A stretch of 64,000 bases of DNA from CAVXNP01 sp963763305 (lineage in GTDB: Bacteria > Pseudomonadota > Gammaproteobacteria > Xanthomonadales > Rhodanobacteraceae), in the NCBI GenBank assembly GCA_963763305.1, contig CAVXNP010000001.1, forward strand, positions 1,240,001-1,304,000, given 5' to 3'. The notes under the pieces are model-generated. The model ran no database searches and was not told the DNA's origin. It saw only the letters and a list, made by a program, of their open reading frames with translations. The first letter of the stretch is position 1. Each line of letters starts with the position of its first letter. This document shows, one piece after another, positions 1 through 10,800 of this stretch. The position numbers were made by a program, and so were the translations under genes.

Positions 1-71
1 CCGAACGCGCCGCCATCGATGAGGTGTTCCCACCCGAGGTCGCCGCCGCACCCGCTGCGCCGAAGCGATGA
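1..71 (+). CDS. 3' end of an unidentified gene (partial)
   Basis: An open frame entering from the left edge (codons start at base 3) ends with TGA at 69-71. Its last residues read ERAAIDEVFPPEVAAAPAAPKR in two pieces: an acidic/hydrophobic stretch followed by an Ala/Pro-rich tail. That is too little to name a family. A REP palindrome follows about 40 bp downstream, which suits the 3' end of a gene. Confidence 0.4.
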   Translation, partial: ERAAIDEVFPPEVAAAPAAPKR

Positions 72-107
72 TGCACATGGTCAAGGCGCCCCCGCACCCG
101 CAGCCTG

Positions 108-130
108 CGTAGGGTGGGCTTCAGCCCACC
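108..130. repeat. REP-type palindrome (GGGTGGGCTTCAGCCCACC family)
   Basis: A single copy of the palindrome whose two arms read GGTGGGCT and AGCCCACC around a short TTC-type centre. The same element recurs at 1843-1940, 19207-19310, 33089-33183, 33592-33613, 39009-39032, 47461-47830 and 54895-54963. All copies are intergenic. Confidence 0.8.
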
Positions 131-235
131 ATGATCCCGCCGCGCCCACCCTCACCCCCCGTGTCCGGCATCGAGACAACGGCAGGCCGACGCGGCCACT
201 GCGGCAACAGCGCCACCAGCCGCTAAACTGCTGCC

Positions 236-1062
236 ATGAGCACCCCCGAACATTCCCCACTGGGCAAGACCACGCCCTACGCCGACCGCTACGACCCGGC
301 GTTGCTGTTCCCTATCCCACGCGCGGCCAAGCGCGCCGAGATCGGCGTCGGCGAACCGCTGCCGTTCCACGGCGTGGACATCTGGAACGCGTACGAGCTG
401 TCCTGGCTGGATGCGCGCGGCAAGCCGGTGGTGGCGCTGGCCGAGTTCCGCGTGCCGGCCGACTCGCCGAACATCATCGAATCGAAGTCGTTCAAGCTCT
501 ACCTCAACGGCTTCTCGCAGGAGCGCATCGCCGACCACGCCGAACTGCACGCCACGCTGGTTCGCGACCTGTCCGCCGCCGCGGGCGCACCGGTCGTGGT
601 GGCAGCTGCGCGAAGCCAGTGCGCAACTGCATCCGGTCGGTGGACATCGAGGGCGAGCTGATCGACACCCTGGACGTGGCCGTGGACGACTACGGCCCGC
701 CCAATGCCGCCCACCTGCACACGCTCGCGGGCGAGCCGGTCAGCCAGACCCTGGTGTCGCACCTGCTGCGCTCGAACTGCCCGGTGACCGGGCAGCCGGA
801 CTGGGGCAGCGTGCAGGTGCGCTACACCGGCGCCCGCATCGATCCGGCCGGTCTGCTGCGCTACCTGGTCTCGTTCCGCAACCACAACGAATTCCACGAG
901 CAGTGCGTCGAGCGCATCCACACCGACCTGATGGCCGCCTGCCACCCCGAGCGACTGAGCGTGTATGCCCGCTACACCCGCCGCGGCGGGCTGGACATCA
1001 ACCCCTACCGCAGCAATGTCGCCGGCGAGCTGCCGGACAACCCCCGCGGCGCGCGCCAATAG
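236..1062 (+). CDS. queF: NADPH-dependent 7-cyano-7-deazaguanine reductase QueF (frame broken twice)
   Basis: QueF reduces preQ0 to preQ1 in cytosolic queuosine biosynthesis. The N-terminal half (IIESKSFKLYLNGF motif) reads from ATG 236 to about 600. The C-terminal half reads in another frame and carries the nucleophile cysteine in RSNCPVTGQPDWG plus the conserved FRNHNEFHEQCVERI and YARYTRRGGLDINP blocks. A short stretch reading QLREASAQLHPV lies in the third frame between them. Removing one G near 600 and one G near 651 restores a continuous protein of about 274 aa, matching the long, two-domain QueF class of E. coli. Both lesions are extra Gs, so a consensus error is as likely as a real pseudogene. 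The identity of the family is secure; whether it is functional is not. Confidence 0.88.
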
Positions 1063-1217
1063 GCACCGCCCGGCGCGGGCCGCTTCCTAACGGCGAGCTA
1101 AACCGTGCGCGGCGCTTCACATGGCGCTAATCCGGCCTTCAGACCGCGAGCCCTAGCCTAGGCAGGTACGTCGCCGGACCGCGATCCCGGCGTCTTCCCC
1201 CTTGCCCCGGAGCTGCC

Positions 1218-1820
1218 ATGAAGCCGTTCGTCCGTCTTGCCGTCCTTTCCGCCGCCGTGGTTGGCGCCTTGTCGCTGGGCGCCTGCAACAGGCACGACGA
1301 CAGCGCCACCACCAGCGCGCCGGCCAACCCGATCAGCACCACCGAAACGCCGGTGCCGGTTGGCCCCACGGTGCCCTCCACCAGCGCGCCGACGCCCACC
1401 GCCAGCATCCTGGCCCCGATCTCCAGCGCGCCGATGCCGGCCGCCGCCAGCACCGCGGCGCAGCCGACCGCCGACACCGGCGCGTTCCGCATCGACAGCG
1501 TCAAGCTGGGCGACCAGGTCGCGGACAACCACAAGGTGACCCACCCCACTACCACCTTCAGCCCGTCCGACTCGGACATCTACGCCAGCGTGGTCACCGA
1601 CGGCAGCACCGACGGCAGCACCCTGAGCGCCCGCTGGCGCTACCTCGAAGGCAAGGGCCAGCCGGTCACCACGATCAGCCAGACCATCGCCACCGAAGGC
1701 CCGGCCACCACCACCTTCCACGTGGAAAACCCGAACGACTGGCCGCAAGGCAAGTACCAGGTGGAAATCTCCATCGACGGCAAGCCGGTCAGCACCGAGA
1801 CCTTCCAGATCAAGGCCTGA
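1218..1820 (+). CDS. Predicted lipoprotein, Ser/Thr/Pro-rich N-terminus
   Basis: A 200-aa protein with a classic lipoprotein signal: basic start MKPFVR, a hydrophobic core, and the lipobox LGAC with the acylated Cys at residue 23. Residues about 28-90 are low-complexity Ala/Pro/Thr/Ser, probably a linker across the periplasm. Residues 93-200 form a compact domain with VTTISQTIATEGPATTTFHVENP and GKYQVEISIDGK, which resembles an Ig-like beta-sandwich fold. ATG 1218 follows a purine-rich GGAGCTGCC. I do not recognise a named family. It is monocistronic, and REP elements follow its stop. Confidence 0.75.
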   Translation: MKPFVRLAVLSAAVVGALSLGACNRHDDSATTSAPANPISTTETPVPVGPTVPSTSAPTPTASILAPISSAPMPAAASTAAQPTADTGAFRIDSVKLGDQVADNHKVTHPTTTFSPSDSDIYASVVTDGSTDGSTLSARWRYLEGKGQPVTTISQTIATEGPATTTFHVENPNDWPQGKYQVEISIDGKPVSTETFQIKA

Positions 1821-1842
1821 TCCACCGGCAATGCAGGAACCC

Positions 1843-1940
1843 GTAGGGTGGGCTTCAGCCCACCGGCTCCGATGCAGGGCAAGCCTCAGCCGCCCGCCTT
1901 TTCCGCGCCGTCTGCCCTGGTGGGCTGAAGCCCACCCTAC
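1843..1940. repeat. Pair of inverted REP palindromes (BIME-like)
   Basis: Two copies of the GTAGGGTGGGCT/AGCCCACC element, in opposite orientation and separated by about 55 bp, directly after the lipoprotein stop. The pair could fold as one long hairpin in RNA. Confidence 0.8.
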
Positions 1941-2103
1941 GCATGCAGTCAGGTATCGGCCAGGCAGCCACCCGCCAGCCGGCTGCGCTTCAGCTGGCTG
2001 AACCGCACCGTCGCGCGGGCACGGCCCGTTAACGCCCCAGCCGCTGCAATGGTTCCCGAGACAGCGCGCCGCGTTGTCCACAGCGACCCTAACGGAGGAC
2101 CGC

Positions 2104-2310
2104 ATGAACGAAGACACCATCAAGGGCCAGTGGAAACAGCTCAGCGGCAACATCAAGCAGGAATGGGGCAAGCTCACCGACGACGACCTCACCGTCGCCG
2201 AGGGCGATGCCAAGTACCTGGCCGGCCGCGTGCAGGAGCGTTACGGCGTCGAGCGCGAAGAGGCGGAGCGCCAGGTCGACGACTTCCAGCGCTCGCTGCG
2301 TCACCACTGA
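2104..2310 (+). CDS. CsbD family stress-response protein
   Basis: A small, highly charged 68-aa protein. The pattern MNEDTIKGQWKQLSG..KQEWGKLTDDDL...GD..YLAGRVQERYG is the CsbD-like signature (YjbJ in E. coli). Members are abundant cytosolic proteins induced by osmotic or general stress; their molecular role is unknown. ATG 2104 is preferred over an upstream in-frame TTG at 2074 because ACGGAGGACCGC gives a strong ribosome binding site. A rho-independent terminator follows at 2351, so the gene is probably monocistronic. Confidence 0.92.
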   Translation: MNEDTIKGQWKQLSGNIKQEWGKLTDDDLTVAEGDAKYLAGRVQERYGVEREEAERQVDDFQRSLRHH

Positions 2311-2350
2311 GCCCGCGTGCACTGCCCGGCGCAGTGAGCTGGAAGGAAGA

Positions 2351-2377
2351 AAGGCGGCCTGCGGGCCGCCTTTTTTT
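2351..2377 (+). terminator. Rho-independent terminator after the CsbD gene
   Basis: The stem AAGGCGGCC/GGCCGCCTT closes on a short TGCG loop and is followed directly by a run of seven T. It lies 40 bp after the CsbD stop codon. Confidence 0.9.
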
Positions 2378-2927
2378 GCAGGACTGCGGTCGCAAAATCG
2401 GCAGGCGGGCTCCCCGCTCTGCGGCACACTTTCCCTCCTCGTGCGGCTGCGCGCGACGGGCTCGGATCAGTCGCGGGTCTGGATGATCCGCCTGGCGACT
2501 GTCACGCCCCGCGCCACACCGCCTCAGCCAAGGTCGGCGCCCAACGCGGCGAACGTTTGAACCGACGCGTGCCGTGGCGCTGCAGGGAACTCCGGGGGGC
2601 CGTGCCAGCGCGGCGAACCGTCCCGAACCCTAAGGTCCCGGCATTCTCATCGCCCGGCGGACGACCGTCACCACGCCGAAAAATGCGTGGCGGGCACCGA
2701 CGGCCGCTACCGAGCGACCACGCGGGGCGGTCGCTTGTCTGGACGGTTTGAGGGCTGGAACCACGCAGCGAGCCTTTCGCTGTATGGTCGACAGGGGGGA
2801 TCCAGTGGAAATCCGACCGCCGACGCATCTGCATCGGCCCGCGTCCTCTCGATAGTGTCGTTCGGGTTTCCTTCCAGCTGCGCGCTTGCTGTCGGCGCTT
2901 CGGCGACGTGTGCTTGAAGAGGGCACC
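2378..2927. other. Intergenic region, no supported gene
   Basis: Open frames exist on both strands because of the high GC content, but none has a family signature, a credible start site or plausible codon use. I saw no RNA gene or repeat here. It probably holds upstream regulatory sequence for the following small frame or the AraC gene. Confidence 0.4.
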
Positions 2928-3086
2928 ATGTATCGACTGAACTTCATCCCGGGTCTGCCGTACTCCAGCTCAACCGTGCTGCAGTACGAAACGCTCGCCT
3001 CCGAGCCGGCCAGGGCGATCGCGGCCATTGACGAGTTCCCCGGCGAGCCGGACCACCCGCACGACTTCACCGCGCGTCGGACATGA
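2928..3086 (+). CDS. Possible small hypothetical protein (52 aa)
   Basis: Starts MYRLNFIPGLPYSSSTVLQYE and ends FTARRT. ATG 2928 is preceded by GAAGAGGGCACC, a reasonable ribosome binding site. The composition is less Arg/Pro-rich than random frames in this GC-rich DNA, which is the main reason to list it. No family is recognised. It lies about 130 bp upstream of the AraC regulator on the same strand. It could equally be a chance frame. Confidence 0.28.
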   Translation: MYRLNFIPGLPYSSSTVLQYETLASEPARAIAAIDEFPGEPDHPHDFTARRT

Positions 3087-3218
3087 CGCCCGCGTGTTCG
3101 ACACCAAAGCCCGCACGCCGGGTTGCACCAGGTGCCTCCGACGTTCGCGGCCATCGAACGTCCGCGACCGCCATCAGCGGTCCGACTGGCGCCCGTTGCC
3201 CATGAAGCCGTGGCGGCG

Positions 3219-4253
3219 ATGAACTCAACAATCATCCCCATGCCGGGCGCCGATTGCGGTGCCCCAGCAGCGGCTCGGAAGGACCATAGCGGCGCGATCG
3301 CCACCTCACCAGGCAACATGCGCTCGGCGGTGATCCAGGCGGCCGCTGTCCAGGCCGCCATGCAACCGTGGATCCAGATGGAGTGCTATCAGCTGGGCAG
3401 GGGCAAGCACCTGGCGCACGTGGACAGCCTCGATCTCGGTAGCCAGCAGATCGTCCGGGAACACCAGGAGGTCGCGGTGCAGAAGCTCGGTGTCACGCCG
3501 CCGAACCTGTGTACCGTTTCGTGCTGCACGCCCGATCCCGCGTTCCGCTTCTCCGAACTTCGCGCGGGCGGCCCGACCCTTTTTTTCATGCCCGGAAACT
3601 GCGAGTTCGATATCTACGTGCCTGCCGGCGCCCAAACCACGTATGTCAGTTTCAGCCAGGATGAATTCATCCGGGCAGCGGGAGCGCTTGATCCAGCGCA
3701 TTGGGGGCGCCCACCACAGCAACTGGTGTCGATCCGCACACCAGGGCAAGCCTGCTTCAATCGTCTGGTGGATCAATTCCTCAAGGCGAGCCAAACACTG
3801 GCCGGATGCGGCGAACCGGTCGACACCACGGCCATTCAGGGTGTCCTGCTGCAACATGTCCTGCAGATAGCCGTCTCGCCGGGAGCGAGTGAATCAGAGG
3901 TGTCCTCCCTGGAGCGAGCGCGCGCGTTCCAGATATGCCGGGCCGCCCGGAGCTTCGTGGAAGAACGTCTGGCGGCCGATCATGTACCCACCATCGTCGA
4001 TATCTGCGCAACAGTCGGCGTGTCCGAACGCACGCTTCAATACGCCTTCCGCGCCTATGTTCATATGTCTCCGCTGGCCTATCTGCGCATGTGTCGTTTG
4101 AACCGCGTGCGCGAGACCCTGCTCGCCTCCGATCCGCAGGAAACGACGGTGACGGCGATCGCCATGCGCTATGGCTTCCTCCATCTGGGCCGCTTTTCCA
4201 CCGACTACAAGCGCGCATTCGACGAAGCCCCCTCCGCGACGCTCGGGCTCTGA
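3219..4253 (+). CDS. AraC-family transcriptional regulator
   Basis: A 344-aa regulator. The N-terminal ~230 residues form a sensor domain without a clear ligand motif. The C-terminal ~100 residues are an AraC/XylS double helix-turn-helix: VPTIVDICATVGVSERTLQYAFRAY is the first HTH, and TVTAIAMRYGFLHLGRFSTDYKRAF is the second, with the usual GF..LGRFS..YK..F signature. The arrangement resembles the EutR-type subgroup. ATG 3219 (MNSTIIPMP) is the most natural start; the frame stays open upstream to 3123 but that part is Arg/Pro-rich. The next gene on the same strand is a giant autotransporter 600 bp downstream, so it may control that adhesin, but this is inference from position only. Confidence 0.85.
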   Translation: MNSTIIPMPGADCGAPAAARKDHSGAIATSPGNMRSAVIQAAAVQAAMQPWIQMECYQLGRGKHLAHVDSLDLGSQQIVREHQEVAVQKLGVTPPNLCTVSCCTPDPAFRFSELRAGGPTLFFMPGNCEFDIYVPAGAQTTYVSFSQDEFIRAAGALDPAHWGRPPQQLVSIRTPGQACFNRLVDQFLKASQTLAGCGEPVDTTAIQGVLLQHVLQIAVSPGASESEVSSLERARAFQICRAARSFVEERLAADHVPTIVDICATVGVSERTLQYAFRAYVHMSPLAYLRMCRLNRVRETLLASDPQETTVTAIAMRYGFLHLGRFSTDYKRAFDEAPSATLGL

Positions 4254-4850
4254 ACGCACTGGCCACGGTCCGGCACTAACGCGAGCCGGCACTGCCCCTG
4301 TTGCGGAAATCGGATAGTCGGGCGCTTTCCCGCCACGTATCGTCCAGGCGGTACGACATGCATGCATGGTCGCCCGGGTATCTGCGGCCCGTCTTCCGTT
4401 GCAAAAAGCTGTCACGTCCACGTCAGTCGCCGTCCATGGCCCGGGCACCCGTGGCCATCCCCCGGGATGTGGCGCTGACTCCAACGGAAGTGCCGGTAAG
4501 GAGGGGGTGCAGAGGGAGATGAAAGGGGCTTTCGGCAGGCAGGGAGCACATGTCGCCATGCGCCCCTGGACCATCCAGCTGCGCCCATGTTCCGAGCTCG
4601 GGCACCGTTGCAGCGTCACAGGCGCCGGTTTGGTGGGAATCCGTTGCCGGGCCCCGCACAAACCACGGCGCCGCCCCGGGGCCCGCGTCGGCGCTCGGCA
4701 GCACCGCGCCGGCCGCCATACCGCATAAGCCGATCGCCGGCGGCCCGCCCGTCGACGACCTCCTCGAACAGCAGCCCCTGCGCCGGCCTCGGCCGAAGCG
4801 CGCGAGCCGCTTGACACCGTCATCCGCACCGCAGTCCAGGGGGACCGCAC
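4254..4850. other. Intergenic region upstream of autotransporter 1
   Basis: About 600 bp without a supported gene on either strand. The long upstream gap suits a regulated promoter and 5' leader for the autotransporter gene, but I could not point to convincing -35/-10 boxes. Confidence 0.4.
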
Positions 4851-7800
4851 ATGAACCGCACCTACCGCCTCGTCTGGAATCGTACCCTGCGCATCGTGCA
4901 GGTCGCCTGCGAATTTGCCCACTCATCGGGCGGCGGCAACCCGACCGTCGTCGACACACGGCCATACGGGCGTCCGCATCCACTGGCGCGGGCCTGCGCC
5001 ATAGCGCTTGTGCTGACGCTCGCCAGCATGGCCCTGCCGGCAGCAGCGGCGACGTGCACCCCCGATGCCACACACATCTGCGGCGCCGACGGAACTCCCG
5101 GCATCCTGGGCCTGCCCGCTACCCCCGGCATCTCGGCCAGTCCCGGCACCGACGGTGGCAACGGCGCCGCAGGTGCCGGCTACACGTTCGCCCAGAGCGC
5201 AACAAACACCATCAGCATCACCGGCGGCAGCGGGGGCATCGGCGGTTCTGGCGGCGACGGGATCTCCGGCGCATTTGTCGGCTACGGCAGCTATGGCGAT
5301 GGCGGTCGAGGAAGCAACGGTGGCTATGGTGGCAACGGCGGTTACGGGGGAGCCGGTGCCAGTGGAACCGGCTTCGCGCTCACCAATGGCTCCGGCAGCA
5401 GCATCACCGGTGGCGCCGGCAGCAACGGCGGCAATGGCGGCCGCGGGGGCGGTGCCGGCGACGGCCGCGCTGGGTCCTCCAGCTACATCTCGGGCGGCGA
5501 CGGCGGCCACGGGGGCAAAGGCGCCGCCAGCGGAATCGCTGGCAGCGGCGGCGCGGGTATCGGTGGCGTCAACTTCACGCTCACCAATGGCGGCAGCATC
5601 ATCGGCGGCAACGGCGGCAACGGAGGTCGCGGTGGTAGCGGCGGCAACGGCGGCAATGGCGGCAATGGGGCCGCCGGTGGCGCCAGCCACCCCAACGGCG
5701 GCAATGGCGGCGAGGGCGGAGTCAGCGACATCGGTGCCGCCGGCGCCGCCGCGGGCAATGGCGGCGCCGGAGTCAGCGGGACCGGTTTCACGCTCATCAA
5801 CAGCAAGAGCATCATCGGCGGCAACGGCGGCGCCGGCGGCAATGGTGGCTCCGGTGGCAACGGCGGCAACGGGGGATCCGGCGGCAACGGCCTCAGCCCG
5901 GACCTCTTCGGCAGCCCTGGCGGCTATGCGGGCAACGGCGGCAACGGAAAAGATGGCAGCATCGGCGGCAACGGCCACGCCGGCGGCAACGGCGGGGCGG
6001 GCGTCAGCGGCACCACCTTCGTGCTGTCAAACAGCGGCATCATCACCGGGGGCTCCGCTGGCAATGGCGGCTTCGGCGGGAATGGCGGATTGGCCGGCTC
6101 CGGCGGCAACGGCGGCGCCGGAGGAAGCAGCGGCAACGGTGGCGATGGCGGCAACGGCGGGAATGGCGGCAACAGCGGCGTCAGCGGTGCGGGAGTCAGT
6201 GGAAGTGCCTTCACGCTCACCAACAGCGGCACCATTGCCGGTGGAAACGGTGGTGTGGGCGGTGCGGGTGGTGCCGGTGGCATCAGCGGCGTGGGCGGCG
6301 CCGGCGGCAATGCCGGCAGCTTGGGGGACTTCGGCCTCAACGGCAGCGATGGTCCCGGCGGCGCAGGCATCGCAAGCACGGGCAACAGCTCGGTCACCAA
6401 CAGCGGTCACGTCCGGGGAGGCCTGGCCAGCGATGGCGCGACACGCGCCAACGCCGTCGATTTTTCCGGTGGCGGCAACACGCTGACGCTGGAGAGCGGC
6501 TACCGTTTCACCGGCAACGTGGTCAGCCACAGTGGCTCAGCCAACGGCGGCGATGCGCTCTCCCTGGGTGGCAGCCAGAATGCCAGCTTCGACACCAGCC
6601 AGATCGGCACGCAGTATCAGGGCTTCAGAGCCCTCAGGAAGAACGGCACCAGCACATGGACGCTGACCGGCACCGGCTCCGCGCAACGATGGCAGCTTCA
6701 AAGCGGCACCTTGCAGCTGGGCGACGGTAGCCTTGCGGCCAGCCTCACCGGTGACGGTGACGCGATCACAGCCTCCGGCGCCAGCACGCTCAATGTGATG
6801 CTCGCTGCCACTCTGCGAGGTGGAAGCGGCAACCATGGCAGTGCGGGTACCGTCAGCAGCCCCAACGGCGGCCGCGGGCAAGACGGCCGGTTCGCTGTCG
6901 ACGCGGGCTATGGAGCGTTGGTCATCGGAAGCGGCTCCACGCTCAACAACAGCGGCACGATGAACGGTGGCGCCGGCGGCAACGGCGGCGACGGCGATAG
7001 CGGCAGTGGAGGCGTCGGTGGCGATGGCGGCAGTGGAGGGGAGAGTGTCTACGGAGTCGGCTCTAGGCTCAGCAACAGCGGGACCATTCGAGGCGGCAAC
7101 GGCGGCAACGGCGGCGGCAACGGTGGCAATGGCGGCGTTGGCGGGGAGGGTATCCGCGGCCAGTTCCTGGCGCTCAGCAACAACGGGACGATTGCCGGTG
7201 GCAGCGGCGGCAGCGGTGGCGCAGGTATCGGCAGCGGCCGCAGTGGCGGCAGCGGCGGGGCGGGTGTCACCGGCGTCTCTTTTTCGCTCAGCAACAGCGG
7301 CGCGATAAGCGGCGGCAACGGCGGAGCCGGCGGCGGTGGTTTCACCGGCTCGGGTGCCCCAGGCCTCGGTGGCGTAGGCGTCGTGAGCGCGGGCAGCGGC
7401 ACGATCACCACCGGTGGCAGTATCACCGGCGGCCTGTCCGCCGACGGCAGCACGCGCGCCGAAGCGGTGGATTTTTCCGGAGGTGGCAACACGCTGACGC
7501 TGGAGAACGGTTACAGCTTGACCGGCAACGTGGTCAGCACCAGCGGTACCGGCAGCGGCTTCGGCGATACGCTGGCCCTGGGCGGCAGCGGCGACAGCAG
7601 CTTCGATGCCAGCCACATCGGCAGCACGGCGCAATACCGGGGTTTCGAATTTTTCGAGAAAACCGGTACCAGCATCTGGAGCCTGAGCGGCAGTGCCAAT
7701 GCCCCCACCGACTGGAACATCAGCGCCGGCACCCTGCAGGGCGACGCCGCCAGCCTGCAAGGCGAGATCGTCGACAACGCCACGCTGGCTTTCGACCAGG

Positions 7801-10800
7801 TGTCCAACGGCACCTTTTTCGGCGCGGTTTCGGGCAGCGGCGCGCTGAACAAACTCGGCAGCGGCACGCTTACCCTGAGCGGCGCGAACACCTACACCGG
7901 TGGCACCACCCTCAGCGCCGGCACCTTGCAGGGCGATACCGCCAGCCTGCAAGGCGATATCGTCGACAACGCCACACTGGCTTTCGATCAGACCACCGAC
8001 GGCACCTTTGCCGGCGCGGTTTCCGGCAGCGGCACACTGACGAAGCTCGGCAGCGGCAACGTGATCCTGAGCGGCCACAACACCTACACCGGCGGCACCA
8101 CCATCAGCGCCGGCACCCTGCAGGGGGACACCACCAGCCTGCAAGGCGACATCATCGACAACGCCACGCTGGCTTTCGACCAGGCGTCCAGCGGCACCTT
8201 TGCCGGCGCGGTTTCCGGCAGCGGCTCGCTGAAAAAGCTCGGCAGCGGCACCGTGACCCTGGACGGCATCAACAGCTACGCCGGCGGCACCCTGGTGCAG
8301 GCGGGCAAGCTGGTGGTGGGCAGCGACGACGCCCACTCCAGCGCACTCATCACCGGTGACGTTGCCGTCATCAGCGGTGCCAGGCTGGGTGGCCACGGCA
8401 GCATCGGCGGCAACGTAACGCTGGATGCCGGCGCCCATCTGGCACCCGGCAACTCCATCGGCACGTTGAACGTGGCCGGCGATTTCACCGCCGCACAGGG
8501 CAGCATGCTGGACTACGAGTTCGGCGCCCCCGGTGCTGATTTCAGCAGCTTCGGCCAGAGCGACCGCATGGTGGTCGGCGGCGACTTGACGCTCAACGGC
8601 GCGATCCTCAACGTCACCGACATCGGCGGTTTCGGCGCCGGCGTGTACAACCTCTTCAGCTACGGCGGCACACTGAGCCAAAGCAACGGCGGCATCGGTC
8701 TGGGGAGCAATCCTGGCGGCATTTACACCATCCAGACGCTTACCGGCAGCAAGCAGATCAACCTGATCAACACCAGCGGCCTGACCCTGAACTTCTGGAA
8801 CGCCGACGGCCTGGCCAGCAGCACGACCGGTGGCGGCAGTGGCACCTGGTCGACCACTGCGCCGGTATGGACCGACGCCAGCGGCAGCATCACCGTGGCC
8901 ATGCAGCCGCAGCCGGGCTTTGCCATCTTTGGCGGCACGCCGGGCACGGTGACCGTGGACAACACCGGTTCCGCCGTCAGCGCCAACGGCCTGCAATTTG
9001 CCAGCGATGGGTACCTGCTGACCGGAGACACGCTGACGTTGGTCGGCGCCGGCAACCAGCCGATCGTTCGCGTCGGCGACGGCAGCAGTGCCGGTGCCAC
9101 CATGACGGTCACCATCAGCGCGGTAATCGCCGGTGGTGATGGCCTGAACAAGACCGACCTCGGCACCCTGATTCTCACGGCCGCCAACACCTATACGGGC
9201 GGAACCACCATCAGCGCCGGCACCTTGCAGGGCGACAGCACCAGCCTGCAAGGCGACATCGTCGACAACGGCACACTGGCTTTCGACCAGACCACAAACG
9301 GCACCTTCGCCGGTGCGGTTTCCGGCAGCGGCACGCTGAAAAAGCTCGGCGGCGGCACCCTCACACTGGGCGGCGCCAACACTTATACCGGCGGCACCAC
9401 CATCAACGCCGGCACCTTGCAAGGCGACACCAACAGCCTGCAAGGCGACATCGCCGACAACGCCACGCTGGCTTTCGACCAGGCGTCCAACGGCACCTTT
9501 GCCGGCGCGGTTTCGGGCAGCGGCGCGCTGAACAAACTCGGCAGCGGCACGCTTACCCTGAGCGGCGCGAACACCTACACCGGTGGCACCACCCTCAGCG
9601 CCGGCACCTTGCAGGGCGATACCGCCAGCCTGCAAGGCGATATCGTCGACAACGCCACACTGGCTTTCGACCAGGCCTCCAACGGCACCTTTGCCGGCGC
9701 GGTTTCCGGCAGCGGCACACTGACGAAGCTCGGCAGCGGCAACGTGATCCTGAGCGGCCACAACACCTACACCGGCGGCACCACCATCAGCGCCGGCACC
9801 CTGCAGGGGGACACCACCAGCCTGCAAGGCGACATCATCGACAACGCCACGCTGGCTTTCGACCAGGCGTCCAGCGGCACCTTTGCCGGCGAGGTTTCCG
9901 GCAGCGGCTCGCTGAACAAACTCGGCAGTGGCAACGTGATCCTGAGCGGCCACAACACCTACACCGGCGGCACCACCATCAGCGCCGGCACCCTGCAGGG
10001 GGACACCACCAGCCTGCAAGGCGACATCGCCGACAACGCCACGCTGACTTTCGATCAAGCCACGAACGGCACTTTCGCCGGGGTCGTCTCCGGCGACGGC
10101 ATGCTGAACAAAGCAGGCAACGGCACGCTTACGCTCAACAGCGCCAATCCGTTCAACGGTACCGTCCAGGTACACACCGGCAAGCTGGTCGTCGGTGACG
10201 ACAGCCATACCGGCGCCAGCCTCGCTGGCATGGTGACCGTGACCGGTGGCGCCAGCATCGGTGGCATCGGGCGCATTGGTGCGCTGGATCTTGCCGGCAC
10301 GGTGACGCCCGGAAATTCCATCGGTACCTTGCACGTCCTCGGCGATGCCACGTTCCGGCCCGGCTCCAGCTACCAGATCGACGCCACGCCAGATGGACAG
10401 GTCGATGCGATCGCCGCTGACGGCGCCGTCTCCATCCTCGGCGGCAGCGCCCTGGTACTCGCGCAGAACGGCAACTGGGCGCCGCAGACCAACTACACCG
10501 TACTCACGGGAGCCCGGGGTCTAAGCGGCCAGTTCGAGTCGGCAAGCTCCAGCCTGAGCTTCCTCACCCCGGTGTTGAGCTACGATGCCAACGCGGTCAG
10601 CCTGTCGTTGCAACGCAATGACATCAGCTTTTCCAGCGTGGCGGGAACCGGCAATCAAGGTGCCCTGGCCACGGTTGCCGACTCACTCGGCTTTGGCAAC
10701 TCTGTCTACGTCGCGCTGACCACCACTGATGCACCCACCGCGCGGCAGGCGTTCGGTCGGCTCGCCGGGGCTGTCCACGCCAGCACCACCACCGCCCTGA

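Noticed and set aside
6537..10334. A 1265-codon open frame on the minus strand, opposite autotransporter 1
   Set aside because: It mirrors the 192-bp repeats of the coding strand, is Ala/Gly/Val-rich with no family motif, and lacks a credible start. It is an antisense shadow of GC-rich repeats.
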